13,317 nt of DNA from Planctomycetaceae bacterium. Its GTDB lineage: Bacteria > Planctomycetota > Phycisphaerae > SM23-33. The notes under the pieces were generated by a model. It was not told where the DNA came from and ran no database searches. It was given only the letters and a program-made list of their open reading frames with translations. Of this stretch, positions 7,529 to 13,317 are shown piece by piece (position 1 is the stretch's first letter; each line of letters opens with the position of its first letter). The stretch spans positions 1 to 13,317 of the forward strand of contig JAJFVE010000053.1 in the NCBI GenBank assembly GCA_021371965.1. The letters run 5' to 3'. The position numbers and the translations under genes are program-made.

Positions 7529-7551
7529 CACGCACAACGGAGTTGTGCGTG
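7529..7551 (-). repeat. Dispersed hairpin repeat, copy 3
   Basis: CACGCACAAC (7529-7538), loop GGA, GTTGTGCGTG (7542-7551): a perfect 10-bp stem and the best of the three copies. It ends 31 bases before the ATG of the phosphoesterase gene and 19 bases before its Shine-Dalgarno, so it would sit in the leader of any transcript reading through from the DUF2752 gene. Confidence 0.8.
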
Positions 7552-7582
7552 GCGCCATCATGCCTGTACAGGAGTTTGTATC

Positions 7583-9241
7583 ATGATCAGATTCGTCTGC
7601 GTCGCGTTGATGATCGCTCTGGTGGTCTGCCCCGTCCTGGCCGAGGCGCCGGCGGCTGTCAGCGGAAAGGTCACCCTCGATTCCAAGCCCTTGGCCGGCG
7701 TGCGAGTCACCGACGGCGTAGCCTTCGCCGTCACCACGGCTGACGGGTCGTACAGCCTGACCATCGCCGACGATTACATGATCCCGTACCGCCCCGCGCG
7801 GACCGTCAGCGTCTGCTGGCCGAGCAACACGTGGCCGGCGGGCAAATGGTGGTACCGCCTGAGCGAAGTGACCGACGCCAAGGGCGTGGACTTCAAGCTG
7901 CGAACTGACGAGCAGAAGCTGCCCTTCGTTTTCCTGCACGCCAGCGACGACCACGGCAGCGGCAAGATGTACGGCGAGCACTACACGCATGACGCCGCGG
8001 CCGCCAAGCCCATGGCCAAATTCATCTTCAACACCGGCGACATGGGCTACGCCACCCACAAAGGCGCCGAGGAGATGTTCCGGAGCATCGACGGCCAAGC
8101 CAAAGCCTTCCCGGTGCCGATGTTCTTCTCGCCGGGCAATCACGATTTCGTGGGCGAAGAGGGCGGAGCGAAGATGGACTCCGACCCGCTGGTGGGGTGG
8201 GGGGCCTTCACGAAGCACTGCGGGCCGGTGCGCTGGTCGTTCGACTACGCCGGCATACACTTCGTCTCGATCGACTACATGGAGAAGGTTGCGCCGCCCA
8301 AGAACTACACCGACATGATCCCGAAGATCGGCGTGCAGTTCCTCGAGAAGGACCTGGCGGCGATGCCCAAGGACCATCGCGTCGTCCTGCTGGTGCATTG
8401 CTACGACGCTCCGGCCGAGTTCTTCAGGGCCCTGCACAAGTACCGCGTCGACCAGGTCTGCTCTGGGCACACGCACGTGCCGCTGTTCGCCAAGTTGGCG
8501 GGCGTTCCGGCGTTCACCAATTACGGCATCGCCAACGGCATCGTGACCGAGACCGCCATCGACATGGTCGAGCGGCGGCCGATGACCTACGGCAACAGCT
8601 CGCTGCTGGGATACTTCAAGAGCGTGACCATCCCCGCGATGGAAAAACGCCGCCTCAAACAGCATACACTGACAGACAAGACGCTCAGCGCCTCGCTGGC
8701 CGTGTCGGCCGCGGTGGCGACCGAGTCCGTCGAGATCATCGCCGAGATCGACCCCGGGGCCAGCAAGAAAGTCGGCCTGCGAATCGGCAAGAAGGACGCC
8801 ATTGAGATCACGTTCGACGGCGCGGCCGTCAACGTGGCCGGAGCGCCGGTGCCGTTCTCGTTCGCCGCGGCCTCCAAACTGCCGACGCCGAAGATACCCG
8901 TCGGCACGACAATCAAGTGGCATATCCTGATCGACAAGGACCGCCTGAGCATTCTGGGCAACGACCTCTACCGCATGACCAAGGCTGTCAAGGTCGATCA
9001 GCCCGGCGCGGTCTCGGCGCTCGCCGAGGGCGGGGCGGCCACCTTCAAGAAGGTCGATGTCTGGGAGCTCAAGACCATCAGCAACCCAGCCAGCCGCGGC
9101 CTGCACCACTTCGCACCGCCGGCATGGACCTGGGGCACCAGTCAGCACACGCAGGCCGCCCTGGACGACAAGTCCCCTACGGCTGCCGAAATCCTCAAAC
9201 GCTACAACGAAGAAGGGGTCGTGAATTACGACGCCGAGTGA
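7583..9241 (+). CDS. Secreted calcineurin-like metallophosphoesterase (three-domain type)
   Basis: This 552-residue protein begins with a Sec signal peptide (MIRFVCVALMIALVVCPVLA, cleavage likely after Ala20). Residues about 26-110 form a small beta domain (VSGKVTLDSKPLAGVRVTDG, then TTADGSYSLTI) like the N-terminal domain of Bacteroidetes and planctomycete phosphoesterases. The catalytic domain follows with all metal-binding motifs: SDDH (121-124), NTGD (150-153), GNHD (185-188), VHC (271-273) and GHTH (295-298). A C-terminal beta region covers roughly residues 340-535. It should hydrolyse a phosphoester outside the cytoplasm; the substrate is unknown. The frame opens at 7523, but the ATG at 7583 is chosen because GGAG (7571-7574) lies 8 bases upstream and the signal peptide starts there. 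It appears to stand alone, with heptamer repeats downstream. Confidence 0.9.
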   Translation: MIRFVCVALMIALVVCPVLAEAPAAVSGKVTLDSKPLAGVRVTDGVAFAVTTADGSYSLTIADDYMIPYRPARTVSVCWPSNTWPAGKWWYRLSEVTDAKGVDFKLRTDEQKLPFVFLHASDDHGSGKMYGEHYTHDAAAAKPMAKFIFNTGDMGYATHKGAEEMFRSIDGQAKAFPVPMFFSPGNHDFVGEEGGAKMDSDPLVGWGAFTKHCGPVRWSFDYAGIHFVSIDYMEKVAPPKNYTDMIPKIGVQFLEKDLAAMPKDHRVVLLVHCYDAPAEFFRALHKYRVDQVCSGHTHVPLFAKLAGVPAFTNYGIANGIVTETAIDMVERRPMTYGNSSLLGYFKSVTIPAMEKRRLKQHTLTDKTLSASLAVSAAVATESVEIIAEIDPGASKKVGLRIGKKDAIEITFDGAAVNVAGAPVPFSFAAASKLPTPKIPVGTTIKWHILIDKDRLSILGNDLYRMTKAVKVDQPGAVSALAEGGAATFKKVDVWELKTISNPASRGLHHFAPPAWTWGTSQHTQAALDDKSPTAAEILKRYNEEGVVNYDAE

Positions 9242-9247
9242 TGACAA

Positions 9248-9282
9248 CCGTAGCCGGTAGCCAGTAGTCGGTAGCCGGTAGA
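9248..9282 (+). repeat. Tandem heptamer array, consensus CGGTAGC
   Basis: Five head-to-tail 7-base units: CCGTAGC, CGGTAGC, CAGTAGT, CGGTAGC, CGGTAGA. The array begins 7 bases after the phosphoesterase stop. The same unit occurs at 3684-3711 and 6360-6373 on the other strand. Confidence 0.8.
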
Positions 9283-9297
9283 GCCCCTTGGAGTGCC

Positions 9298-9313
9298 GCG
9301 GCAACGACGCCGC
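9298..9313. terminator. Possible bidirectional hairpin between convergent genes
   Basis: GCGGC (9298-9302) and GCCGC (9309-9313) enclose the loop AACGAC and are flanked by CCCTTGGA direct repeats (near 9286 and 9313). It lies between the convergent stops at 9241 and 9344. The 5-bp stem and lack of a T-tract make terminator function tentative; it could instead be a decayed dispersed repeat. Confidence 0.3.
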
Positions 9314-9343
9314 CCTTGGATGTTGTTCGACCAGGATCGGGTC

Positions 9344-10108
9344 CTACGGTACGTATTCCACGATATGGCAGTACATCACGCCCTGGGCGTCGAGGGCGAT
9401 CATCGTGTGGAACCCGCCCTCGTCGATGTTACCGGTAGTGATGCTGTAGAAGACCACGCCCTGGGCCGAAATGGCGGTATTCCATCGGGGCAGATCAGCC
9501 AGCACCCCAGCATCGGCCTGCATGCCGGATGCGTCGCCCTCGCGCGGCAGAGCTCGATCGAGCTGCGCCTTGAACTCCAGTGGGGTCTGAACCGCGATAC
9601 TGATGTCGGACCACCAGCCGAAGTAGTCGCGTCCGCCGAGATACTTGGCCTGAGCAGGCAGTTCCAGGCCTGTGCCCATCGTGAACCAACAGCGGGCATT
9701 GGATTCGTTTCCCGCCTTCGCTTCTTTGAGCGTGTTGAACAAGTCATCGGCGGTGCCGGCGTCTATCAACCACTTCACCGCGCCCATGAAAGCGGACCGC
9801 GCAGCCGACGCGATCGCCGAATCTGCCTTCGATTTGGCAGCAGATCCGGCCGACTTCGTTGCGCGACAACTCTGGCGCATCTTGGCGCGAGCAGTGTCAG
9901 CCGCCGACTTCAGGTCCCGATATCCCTGTCGGACGCCTACCCCAGCGCCCAGTCCGGCCGCTGCCACGGACGCGACCAGGATCCACGCTGCCAGCCTGCC
10001 AAGTCGTTTGTTCTTGCGCACGATCGCAATGAAGAGAACGATGAACGCTGCCAGCCCGGCCAACGCCCCTGCGGCCACCAGCCCCAAAGCGACGAGGTAA
10101 TTGCCCAT
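9344..10108 (-). CDS. Hypothetical two-TM membrane protein
   Basis: I do not recognise this 254-residue protein. It begins with two hydrophobic helices (about 4-30 and 38-58) separated by the basic turn RKNKRLGR. A long Ala/Ser/Lys/Arg-rich stretch follows (about 63-112, e.g. SAGSAAKSKADSAIASAARS) that looks helical. The remaining soluble domain (about 113-254) has mixed alpha/beta character and aromatic patches (DYFGWWSDIS; GVVFYSITTGNIDEGGFHTM), ending in YCHIVEYVP. The frame can be read from a TTG at 10144, but ATG 10108 is chosen because it starts the membrane helix directly. GGGAG lies 13 bases upstream on the - strand, a longer spacing than usual. It converges with the phosphoesterase gene and diverges from the cysteine-rich pair. 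No partner is evident. Confidence 0.7.
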   Translation of the reverse strand: MGNYLVALGLVAAGALAGLAAFIVLFIAIVRKNKRLGRLAAWILVASVAAAGLGAGVGVRQGYRDLKSAADTARAKMRQSCRATKSAGSAAKSKADSAIASAARSAFMGAVKWLIDAGTADDLFNTLKEAKAGNESNARCWFTMGTGLELPAQAKYLGGRDYFGWWSDISIAVQTPLEFKAQLDRALPREGDASGMQADAGVLADLPRWNTAISAQGVVFYSITTGNIDEGGFHTMIALDAQGVMYCHIVEYVP

Positions 10109-10233
10109 GTGCGTATTGTAACTCCCACGCATCACCTTTGGCAAAGGGGGGCTAGTTGAAGCCCTCCTATTGCGATGCCGATGTCGCCCATGGAGATTTG
10201 GAGATTCTAACGATCATGGGAAAGGGCCTCTTG

Positions 10234-10296
10234 ATGGACTGTCATAACTGCGGCGGAACCTGCGGCACCTGCGCATTCTGGCGGGGGCAGCGATGA
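10234..10296 (+). CDS. 20-residue Cys-rich microprotein or truncated tandem copy
   Basis: An ATG at 10234, with AAAGGG 7 bases upstream, opens a frame of only 20 codons: MDCHNCGGTCGTCAFWRGQR, then TGA. Four cysteines are arranged C-x2-C-x3-C-x2-C. The segment TCGTCAFWRG is identical to residues 10-19 of the larger protein encoded at 10375, and the TGGGAAAGGG upstream of the start is shared too. It is therefore either a broken tandem copy of that gene or a deliberately short metal-binding peptide. In-frame ATG 10216 would add six residues (MGKGLL). The base sequence after the stop does not visibly continue the homology in another frame, so a simple frameshift is not supported. Confidence 0.4.
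   Translation: MDCHNCGGTCGTCAFWRGQR
10258..10283 (+). repeat. 26-bp direct repeat, first copy (second at 10402-10427)
   Basis: The 26 bases encoding the TCGTCAFW segment are identical at 10258-10283 and 10402-10427, 144 bp apart, in the same orientation and codon phase. Together with the shared ribosome-binding region this marks a local tandem duplication. Confidence 0.85.
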
Positions 10297-10374
10297 TTGG
10301 CGAGCGTGCGGACTTCAAAGTGAATTCGCCCTCGCACTGAGCCGATATGCCTGATGGGTGGGAAAGGGAAATCT

Positions 10375-10587
10375 ATGGGCGAGCAAACCTGCAGCGGCAA
10401 CACCTGCGGCACCTGCGCATTCTGGCGCGGGCACCGGGCATTCAAGAACACGGGCGAGATCACGGCTGTAGCTGACAGTGCCGCCGGTACATGCACCGAA
10501 CGCTGGAGGGGCTTTGCCCGCCGCCGCAGCGACACCTGCTCGCAGTGGCAGCAGTGGAATGCCCCGGCGGAACAGCGCGCGGCTTGA
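10375..10587 (+). CDS. Small Cys-rich protein (70 aa)
   Basis: I do not recognise a named family. The 70-residue protein starts MGEQTCSGNTCGTCAFWRGH and has cysteines at 6, 11 and 14, then a further pair in GTCTERWRGFARRRSDTCSQW. The C-x4-C-x2-C-AFW beginning and the late GTC and DTCSQW cysteines suggest a compact metal- or disulfide-stabilised fold, possibly a zinc ribbon or iron-sulfur site (inference). It has no signal peptide or membrane helix, so it is probably cytoplasmic. The ATG at 10375 is chosen over 10354 because AAAGGG (10363-10368) lies 6 bases upstream, mirroring the arrangement before the shorter copy at 10234. It converges with the HEAT-repeat gene, stop to stop, with 27 bases between. 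Confidence 0.65.
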   Translation: MGEQTCSGNTCGTCAFWRGHRAFKNTGEITAVADSAAGTCTERWRGFARRRSDTCSQWQQWNAPAEQRAA

Positions 10588-10614
10588 TGCGGGCGACGAT
10601 AAGACCCCGGCGCG

Positions 10615-11316
10615 CTAGCGGGAATACTTTTTGTAGACCTTCTTGAATCGCCCGCCGTCGTAGTATCCACCAACGAGGCCGCTGTTCTCGGGATTGCTCC
10701 ACCAGAGTCGGAGCTTGCGGATCTGCTCTTTGCGCTGCTCCGGCAGGGCGTCGGGGCGGTAGTTAAGCTCGATGCGCAGGATTTTGGCGGCCGCCCCTGC
10801 CGCGGCACGGCGGACGGCGGCATCCGGGTCGTCCATCGCCCCAAAGAGATCTTCCATCGTTCGCCACGTCCGGGTGTGTCCCAGGGTGGTGGCGGCAGAG
10901 GCTCGCACGACGGGGGCCTGGTCGTGATGCAGGGCGTTCACCAGCGCCTGGATGGCCGGGTCCTTGAGGTCCTTGGGTTGGTCGGCGGGGATGGTCGTGT
11001 TCAAAGCGGTCGCGCTCCAGGCCCGCACCTCGTCGCGAGGTTCGACGGTCGGGTCCAGCAGGCGCGTCAGCACCGGCGCCGCCTGGGCGCCAAGCTGGCG
11101 CCCCAATGACCGCACGTAGCTCCGGGCATCGCTCGTCGGCCGATCGCGGACGATCCGAACGACCGTATCGTAGTCTTTTCGCTGGATGGCGCGGCGAGCG
11201 TCGCTCAGGTCGGCTTGGGCGGGTCCACCGGCATTGAAGAGGCGCCATCCACCCGCGGCCGCGCACAGGGCGACGCCGATGACCGCGATGATTTTGGTGC
11301 GTCTCGTCAGAGCCAT
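10615..11316 (-). CDS. Membrane-anchored HEAT-repeat protein
   Basis: This 233-residue protein has a short N-terminal hydrophobic segment (about 9-27, KIIAVIGVALCAAAGGW) that may be a signal anchor; VALC is not a good lipobox because Leu precedes the Cys. The rest is alpha-helical with HEAT-like units at about 78-108 (APVLTRLLDP...VRAWSATAL), 119-147 (PAIQALVNAL...VVRASAATTLG) and 150-180 (TWRTMEDLFGAM...AVRRAAAGAAAKI). HEAT repeats form protein-binding scaffolds. The C-terminus is basic (GGRFKKVYKKYSR). The gene starts 8 bases after the pseudopilin stop, with GAGAGA near the junction as a likely Shine-Dalgarno, so both are probably translated from one mRNA. A role with the pseudopilin or its secretion apparatus is suggested by position only. 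Confidence 0.75.
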   Translation of the reverse strand: MALTRRTKIIAVIGVALCAAAGGWRLFNAGGPAQADLSDARRAIQRKDYDTVVRIVRDRPTSDARSYVRSLGRQLGAQAAPVLTRLLDPTVEPRDEVRAWSATALNTTIPADQPKDLKDPAIQALVNALHHDQAPVVRASAATTLGHTRTWRTMEDLFGAMDDPDAAVRRAAAGAAAKILRIELNYRPDALPEQRKEQIRKLRLWWSNPENSGLVGGYYDGGRFKKVYKKYSR

Positions 11317-11324
11317 GGGATCTC

Positions 11325-12689
11325 TCAGGGCATCCAGAAGCGGTTGCGCAGGTCTTCGTACTGGGGGTCGATGTCAGCCGGCGCCATCGACCGCACCGAA
11401 CCGTCCACCAGCAGCGCGTTGACGCGCCCGCGGTGGCGGGCAAAGTCCACCTGTCCGTCGCCGTCGGCGTCCCACGTCGGGGCCGTCCAGTTATCTTCCT
11501 CAGGCTTGACGACCGTGTCGCCGTAGTCCATCGCGAAGATCTGCTCCAGGCGAGACATCGATCCGGCCTGCGAGTTCATGCCGTAGTTGGTGCAGTTGAA
11601 CCCGCTTTGCGCGCTGCCGTCGGCGCCGCCCGAGCCTTCATCCCCGCCCGAGCCGCCGCCAAGGACGATCCAGTCGTCGCGGCCGTTGCAGGGGCTCTCC
11701 CAGTGCGGGTAGTTCGGGCACAACTGGCTCATCTGGCACTTGGCGTTGATCAGCAGCGGGCCCGGACCGCACGTCAGGTCGCCGATGGTCTGGCCGGGCT
11801 GGGGCACCGGATATATCCGCGTCTCGCTGACCCACAGGCCGTGGAGCATGCTCATCGAGAACGCCGCGCCCGAAATCAACCGCGTCGGGCCCTTGTTGGT
11901 GACGACCGTCTCGCTGGCCTGGCTGATCAGTGTCAGCAGATGCCCCGGCGCCGAGGCGGCTTCCCAGTGCGTCCAGAGTCTCTCGCCTCCGGCGGCGGGC
12001 TCGGTCTTCATGAAGTAGCTGCAGTATCGACCGGCGAACCAGCCGACGTTGAGGGCCCAGTACGATACGCCCGTGCCGTCGGGTTCGTAGATGTAGGAGG
12101 GAGGCCCCCAGCGGTTCAGATCGGTGTACCAGACGAACCAGAACGCTTCCGGGTCGCCCAGGTATCGCCGCGGAGTCTGCCCGCCGTAGCTGTCGCCCGC
12201 CGTAATCGTGTCGCGCTGGTGCTGCGAGAAGTGGATGATCCACGGGCTGTCGTCATCCAGCGGCACCCCGCCGATGGGCCAGCCGGCGTAGTCGCTCGAA
12301 TACCACACGCCCCAGCCGCCGAAAACCTTGCACAGCACGTATTGTGCGGCGATGCCCGGACCGCCCGGCACCGGGGCGCTGGGAGGATCTTCCTCGCTGC
12401 TTTCGGACACTGGCACCGGACCGTCGGGGCACAGGAACACCTTGGCCGCGTTGTCGACCTTGGGAAACAGCGTGACCTGCCAGTTGACCGTGCTGATCTT
12501 GCCGTTGGCCTTGCCCTCCTGCTGCGCCAGGGCGGCCGCGCTGCCGATGGCGCGAAGTTGACCAGCGCAGGTCGTCTCGTTGACGCGCCCGAGGAGGCTG
12601 GAGGCGGCCGGGATTAACAGCGTCGCCAGAATCGCCATCACGGCGATAACGATCAGCAACTCCGTTAATGTAAAGGCCCTGCTTCTCAT
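11325..12689 (-). CDS. Prepilin-like protein with H-X9-DG C-terminal motif
   Basis: This 454-residue protein starts MRSRAFTLTELLIVIAVMAI, a type IV prepilin/type II secretion N-terminus: processing is expected between Ala4 and Phe5 by a prepilin peptidase, with the family's Glu at +5 (Glu9) and a long hydrophobic helix. Ala stands at the -1 position where Gly is usual. Near the C-terminus, His419 and Asp430-Gly431 form the H-X9-DG motif of planctomycete pseudopilins. Just before it, DADGDGQVD (407-415) resembles a calcium-binding loop, and a Gly-rich linker (GGGSGGDEGSGGADGS) precedes that. It is expected on the cell surface or in the periplasm. ATG 12689 is chosen over upstream starts because it places the prepilin leader at the N-terminus; AAGG lies 4 bases upstream. 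The HEAT-repeat gene follows after 8 bases. Confidence 0.9.
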   Translation of the reverse strand: MRSRAFTLTELLIVIAVMAILATLLIPAASSLLGRVNETTCAGQLRAIGSAAALAQQEGKANGKISTVNWQVTLFPKVDNAAKVFLCPDGPVPVSESSEEDPPSAPVPGGPGIAAQYVLCKVFGGWGVWYSSDYAGWPIGGVPLDDDSPWIIHFSQHQRDTITAGDSYGGQTPRRYLGDPEAFWFVWYTDLNRWGPPSYIYEPDGTGVSYWALNVGWFAGRYCSYFMKTEPAAGGERLWTHWEAASAPGHLLTLISQASETVVTNKGPTRLISGAAFSMSMLHGLWVSETRIYPVPQPGQTIGDLTCGPGPLLINAKCQMSQLCPNYPHWESPCNGRDDWIVLGGGSGGDEGSGGADGSAQSGFNCTNYGMNSQAGSMSRLEQIFAMDYGDTVVKPEEDNWTAPTWDADGDGQVDFARHRGRVNALLVDGSVRSMAPADIDPQYEDLRNRFWMP

Positions 12690-12771
12690 TCTGCCTTGCC
12701 CTGGAGACTCCTTGACAACAGTTGCTGCGATGGTATGAGAGGCCGAAAGTCCATGCCATCTTATCCAGGAA

Positions 12772-12799
12772 TTATTACCACAGTCGTCTGGCAAAACAA
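12772..12799 (-). promoter_or_regulatory. Possible promoter of the pseudopilin-HEAT operon
   Basis: On the - strand, TTGTTT (12799 down to 12794), a 16-base spacer and TAATAA (12777 down to 12772) resemble sigma-70 -35 and -10 hexamers. This AT-rich patch stands out in the GC-rich surroundings, about 80 bases upstream of the start at 12689. Prediction by eye only. Confidence 0.35.
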
Positions 12800-12842
12800 G
12801 GCGGACCTTCGCCCATCGGCCATTGAGGCCGGCTGCAATGGA

Positions 12843-12876
12843 AACGGGCGGCCGCTCCCCAGGCACGCCGCCCGTT
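12843..12876 (-). terminator. Hairpin downstream of the PEP-CTERM gene
   Basis: AACGGGCGGC (12843-12852) and GCCGCCCGTT (12867-12876) pair perfectly over 10 bp with a 14-base loop. On the - strand it is followed by GTTTCC rather than a full T-tract. With the smaller hairpin nearer the stop codon it probably ends the PEP-CTERM transcript. Confidence 0.5.
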
Positions 12877-12890
12877 GCCGCATCGACAGG

Positions 12891-12908
12891 CCGTCCTTGA
12901 GCGGACGG
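12891..12908 (-). terminator. Small hairpin next to the PEP-CTERM stop codon
   Basis: CCGTCC (12891-12896) and GGACGG (12903-12908) form a 6-bp stem with a 6-base loop, 4 bases after the TAA stop. It may help terminate or protect the 3' end together with the hairpin at 12843-12876. Confidence 0.35.
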
Positions 12909-12912
12909 TCGC

Positions 12913-13317
12913 TTAGTTGTTGCGACGTCTCTTCATCAGCGCCGCCAGAGAGCCCAGCGCCAGCAGGCTCATCGTTGCCGGTTCGGGGATGGGCGAGATA
13001 TCCAGGCGGACGTTGTCAAAGTGGTATCCGGCCGAGGGGTATCCGTTTAACCCGTCGTTGTCGTGGAGGACGACGATCAGGTTCTTGCCGATCAGCGAGG
13101 GGTCGAGGCCGGTCGGGTCGACGACAAGCGTCGTGTCGACGAACGTGCCTGCGGGAACGCTGGAGGGAGTGATCCACTGCGTCCCCAGACGCGTGCTGTT
13201 GGCGTCGTTGCCGGCAGAGAGGTAGATGTCCCACTGCGTCAGGTCGAACGGCAGATTGGCCGGACGCCCGGTCGCCACCGTCAGGGTGTAGATCATGTCG
13301 GCCTGCACGGTCACGGC
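12913..13317 (-). CDS. PEP-CTERM sorted secreted beta-rich protein, 5' partial
   Basis: The frame is open to the window edge, so the signal peptide and start are missing; 134 residues remain. The C-terminus is a PEP-CTERM tag: PEPATMSLLALGSLAAL followed by KRRRNN. Such tags are recognised by an exosortase in Gram-negative bacteria that make extracellular polysaccharide, and the protein is cut and exported to the surface. The visible upstream part alternates beta-strand-like segments (YTLTVATGRP, WDIYLSAGND, TFVDTTLVVDP, LIVVLHDND, YHFDNVRLDI), consistent with a jelly-roll or carbohydrate-binding-like sandwich, though no named domain is certain. Two hairpins follow the TAA stop, and the pseudopilin gene starts 223 bases further on, so it is probably a separate transcript. 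Confidence 0.85.
   Translation of the reverse strand, partial: AVTVQADMIYTLTVATGRPANLPFDLTQWDIYLSAGNDANSTRLGTQWITPSSVPAGTFVDTTLVVDPTGLDPSLIGKNLIVVLHDNDGLNGYPSAGYHFDNVRLDISPIPEPATMSLLALGSLAALMKRRRNN

Noticed and set aside
7226..9304. A 692-codon open frame on the - strand, antisense to the phosphoesterase
   Set aside because: The + strand encodes every metallophosphoesterase motif, a signal peptide and a good ribosome-binding site; the antisense product has His/Arg/Gly-rich composition typical of a shadow frame.
10192..10207. Two adjacent octamers GGAGATTT and GGAGATTC as a regulatory repeat or operator
   Set aside because: Only two short units with no symmetry and no clear distance relation to the start at 10234; not distinguishable from chance.
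10242..10844. A 200-codon - strand frame containing a repeated CPRQNAQVPQV segment
   Set aside because: The repeat is simply the reverse reading of the duplicated TCGTCAFW-coding stretch on the + strand, and the rest overlaps the HEAT-repeat gene in another frame.
11433..12617. A 394-codon open frame on the + strand, antisense to the pseudopilin
   Set aside because: The product is Ala/Arg/Val-rich without motifs, and the opposing frame has the prepilin leader and the H-X9-DG motif.
12711..12740. TTGACA on the + strand near 12713, followed by TATGAG, as a + strand promoter
   Set aside because: No + strand gene follows it; the region downstream is covered by the - strand PEP-CTERM gene and hairpins. 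Treated as chance.

Overview
This GC-rich window reads as a planctomycete chromosome fragment, most likely from the Phycisphaerae or a relative (inference). The support is a pseudopilin carrying the H-X9-DG C-terminal motif typical of planctomycetes, a PEP-CTERM (exosortase-sorted) secreted protein, a Gram-negative lipopolysaccharide core gene set, and several poorly characterised membrane and secreted proteins. No rRNA, tRNA, CRISPR array, transposase or phage genes were seen.

Layout. (1) Bases 1-3639, + strand: a tightly packed envelope operon of a GT9 heptosyltransferase (waaF-like, 5' end missing), a WaaP/InaA-type LPS kinase, a WaaG-like GT4 glycosyltransferase and the glycerol-3-phosphate acyltransferase PlsY. 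Each of the three junctions is an ATGA stop/start overlap. The set joins LPS inner-core building and phosphorylation to phospholipid synthesis. (2) 3706-6351, - strand: an 881-residue polytopic membrane protein with a C-terminal TPR-like region, convergent with plsY. The 66-bp gap between them and both stop codons lie in a repeat element made of heptamer arrays around a hairpin. (3) 6562-9241, + strand: a DUF5684-type small membrane protein, a strong hairpin, a DUF2752 membrane protein, then a secreted three-domain calcineurin-like phosphoesterase. (4) 9344-10108, - strand: an unrecognised two-TM protein. (5) 10234-10587, + strand: a tandem pair of small cysteine-rich proteins, the first stopping after 20 residues. 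(6) 10615-13317, - strand: a HEAT-repeat protein, a long H-X9-DG pseudopilin and a PEP-CTERM protein that runs off the window. The pseudopilin and HEAT genes are 8 bp apart and probably co-transcribed.

The least-explained structure is between genes. A 23-nt hairpin repeat with a 10-bp stem occurs three times in 6.6 kb, once forming the in-frame end of the heptosyltransferase gene. A heptamer with consensus CGGTAGC occurs as tandem arrays or pairs at 3684-3711, 6360-6373 and 9248-9282. The duplicated cysteine-rich microproteins near 10.3 kb are the best candidate for an undescribed protein family.
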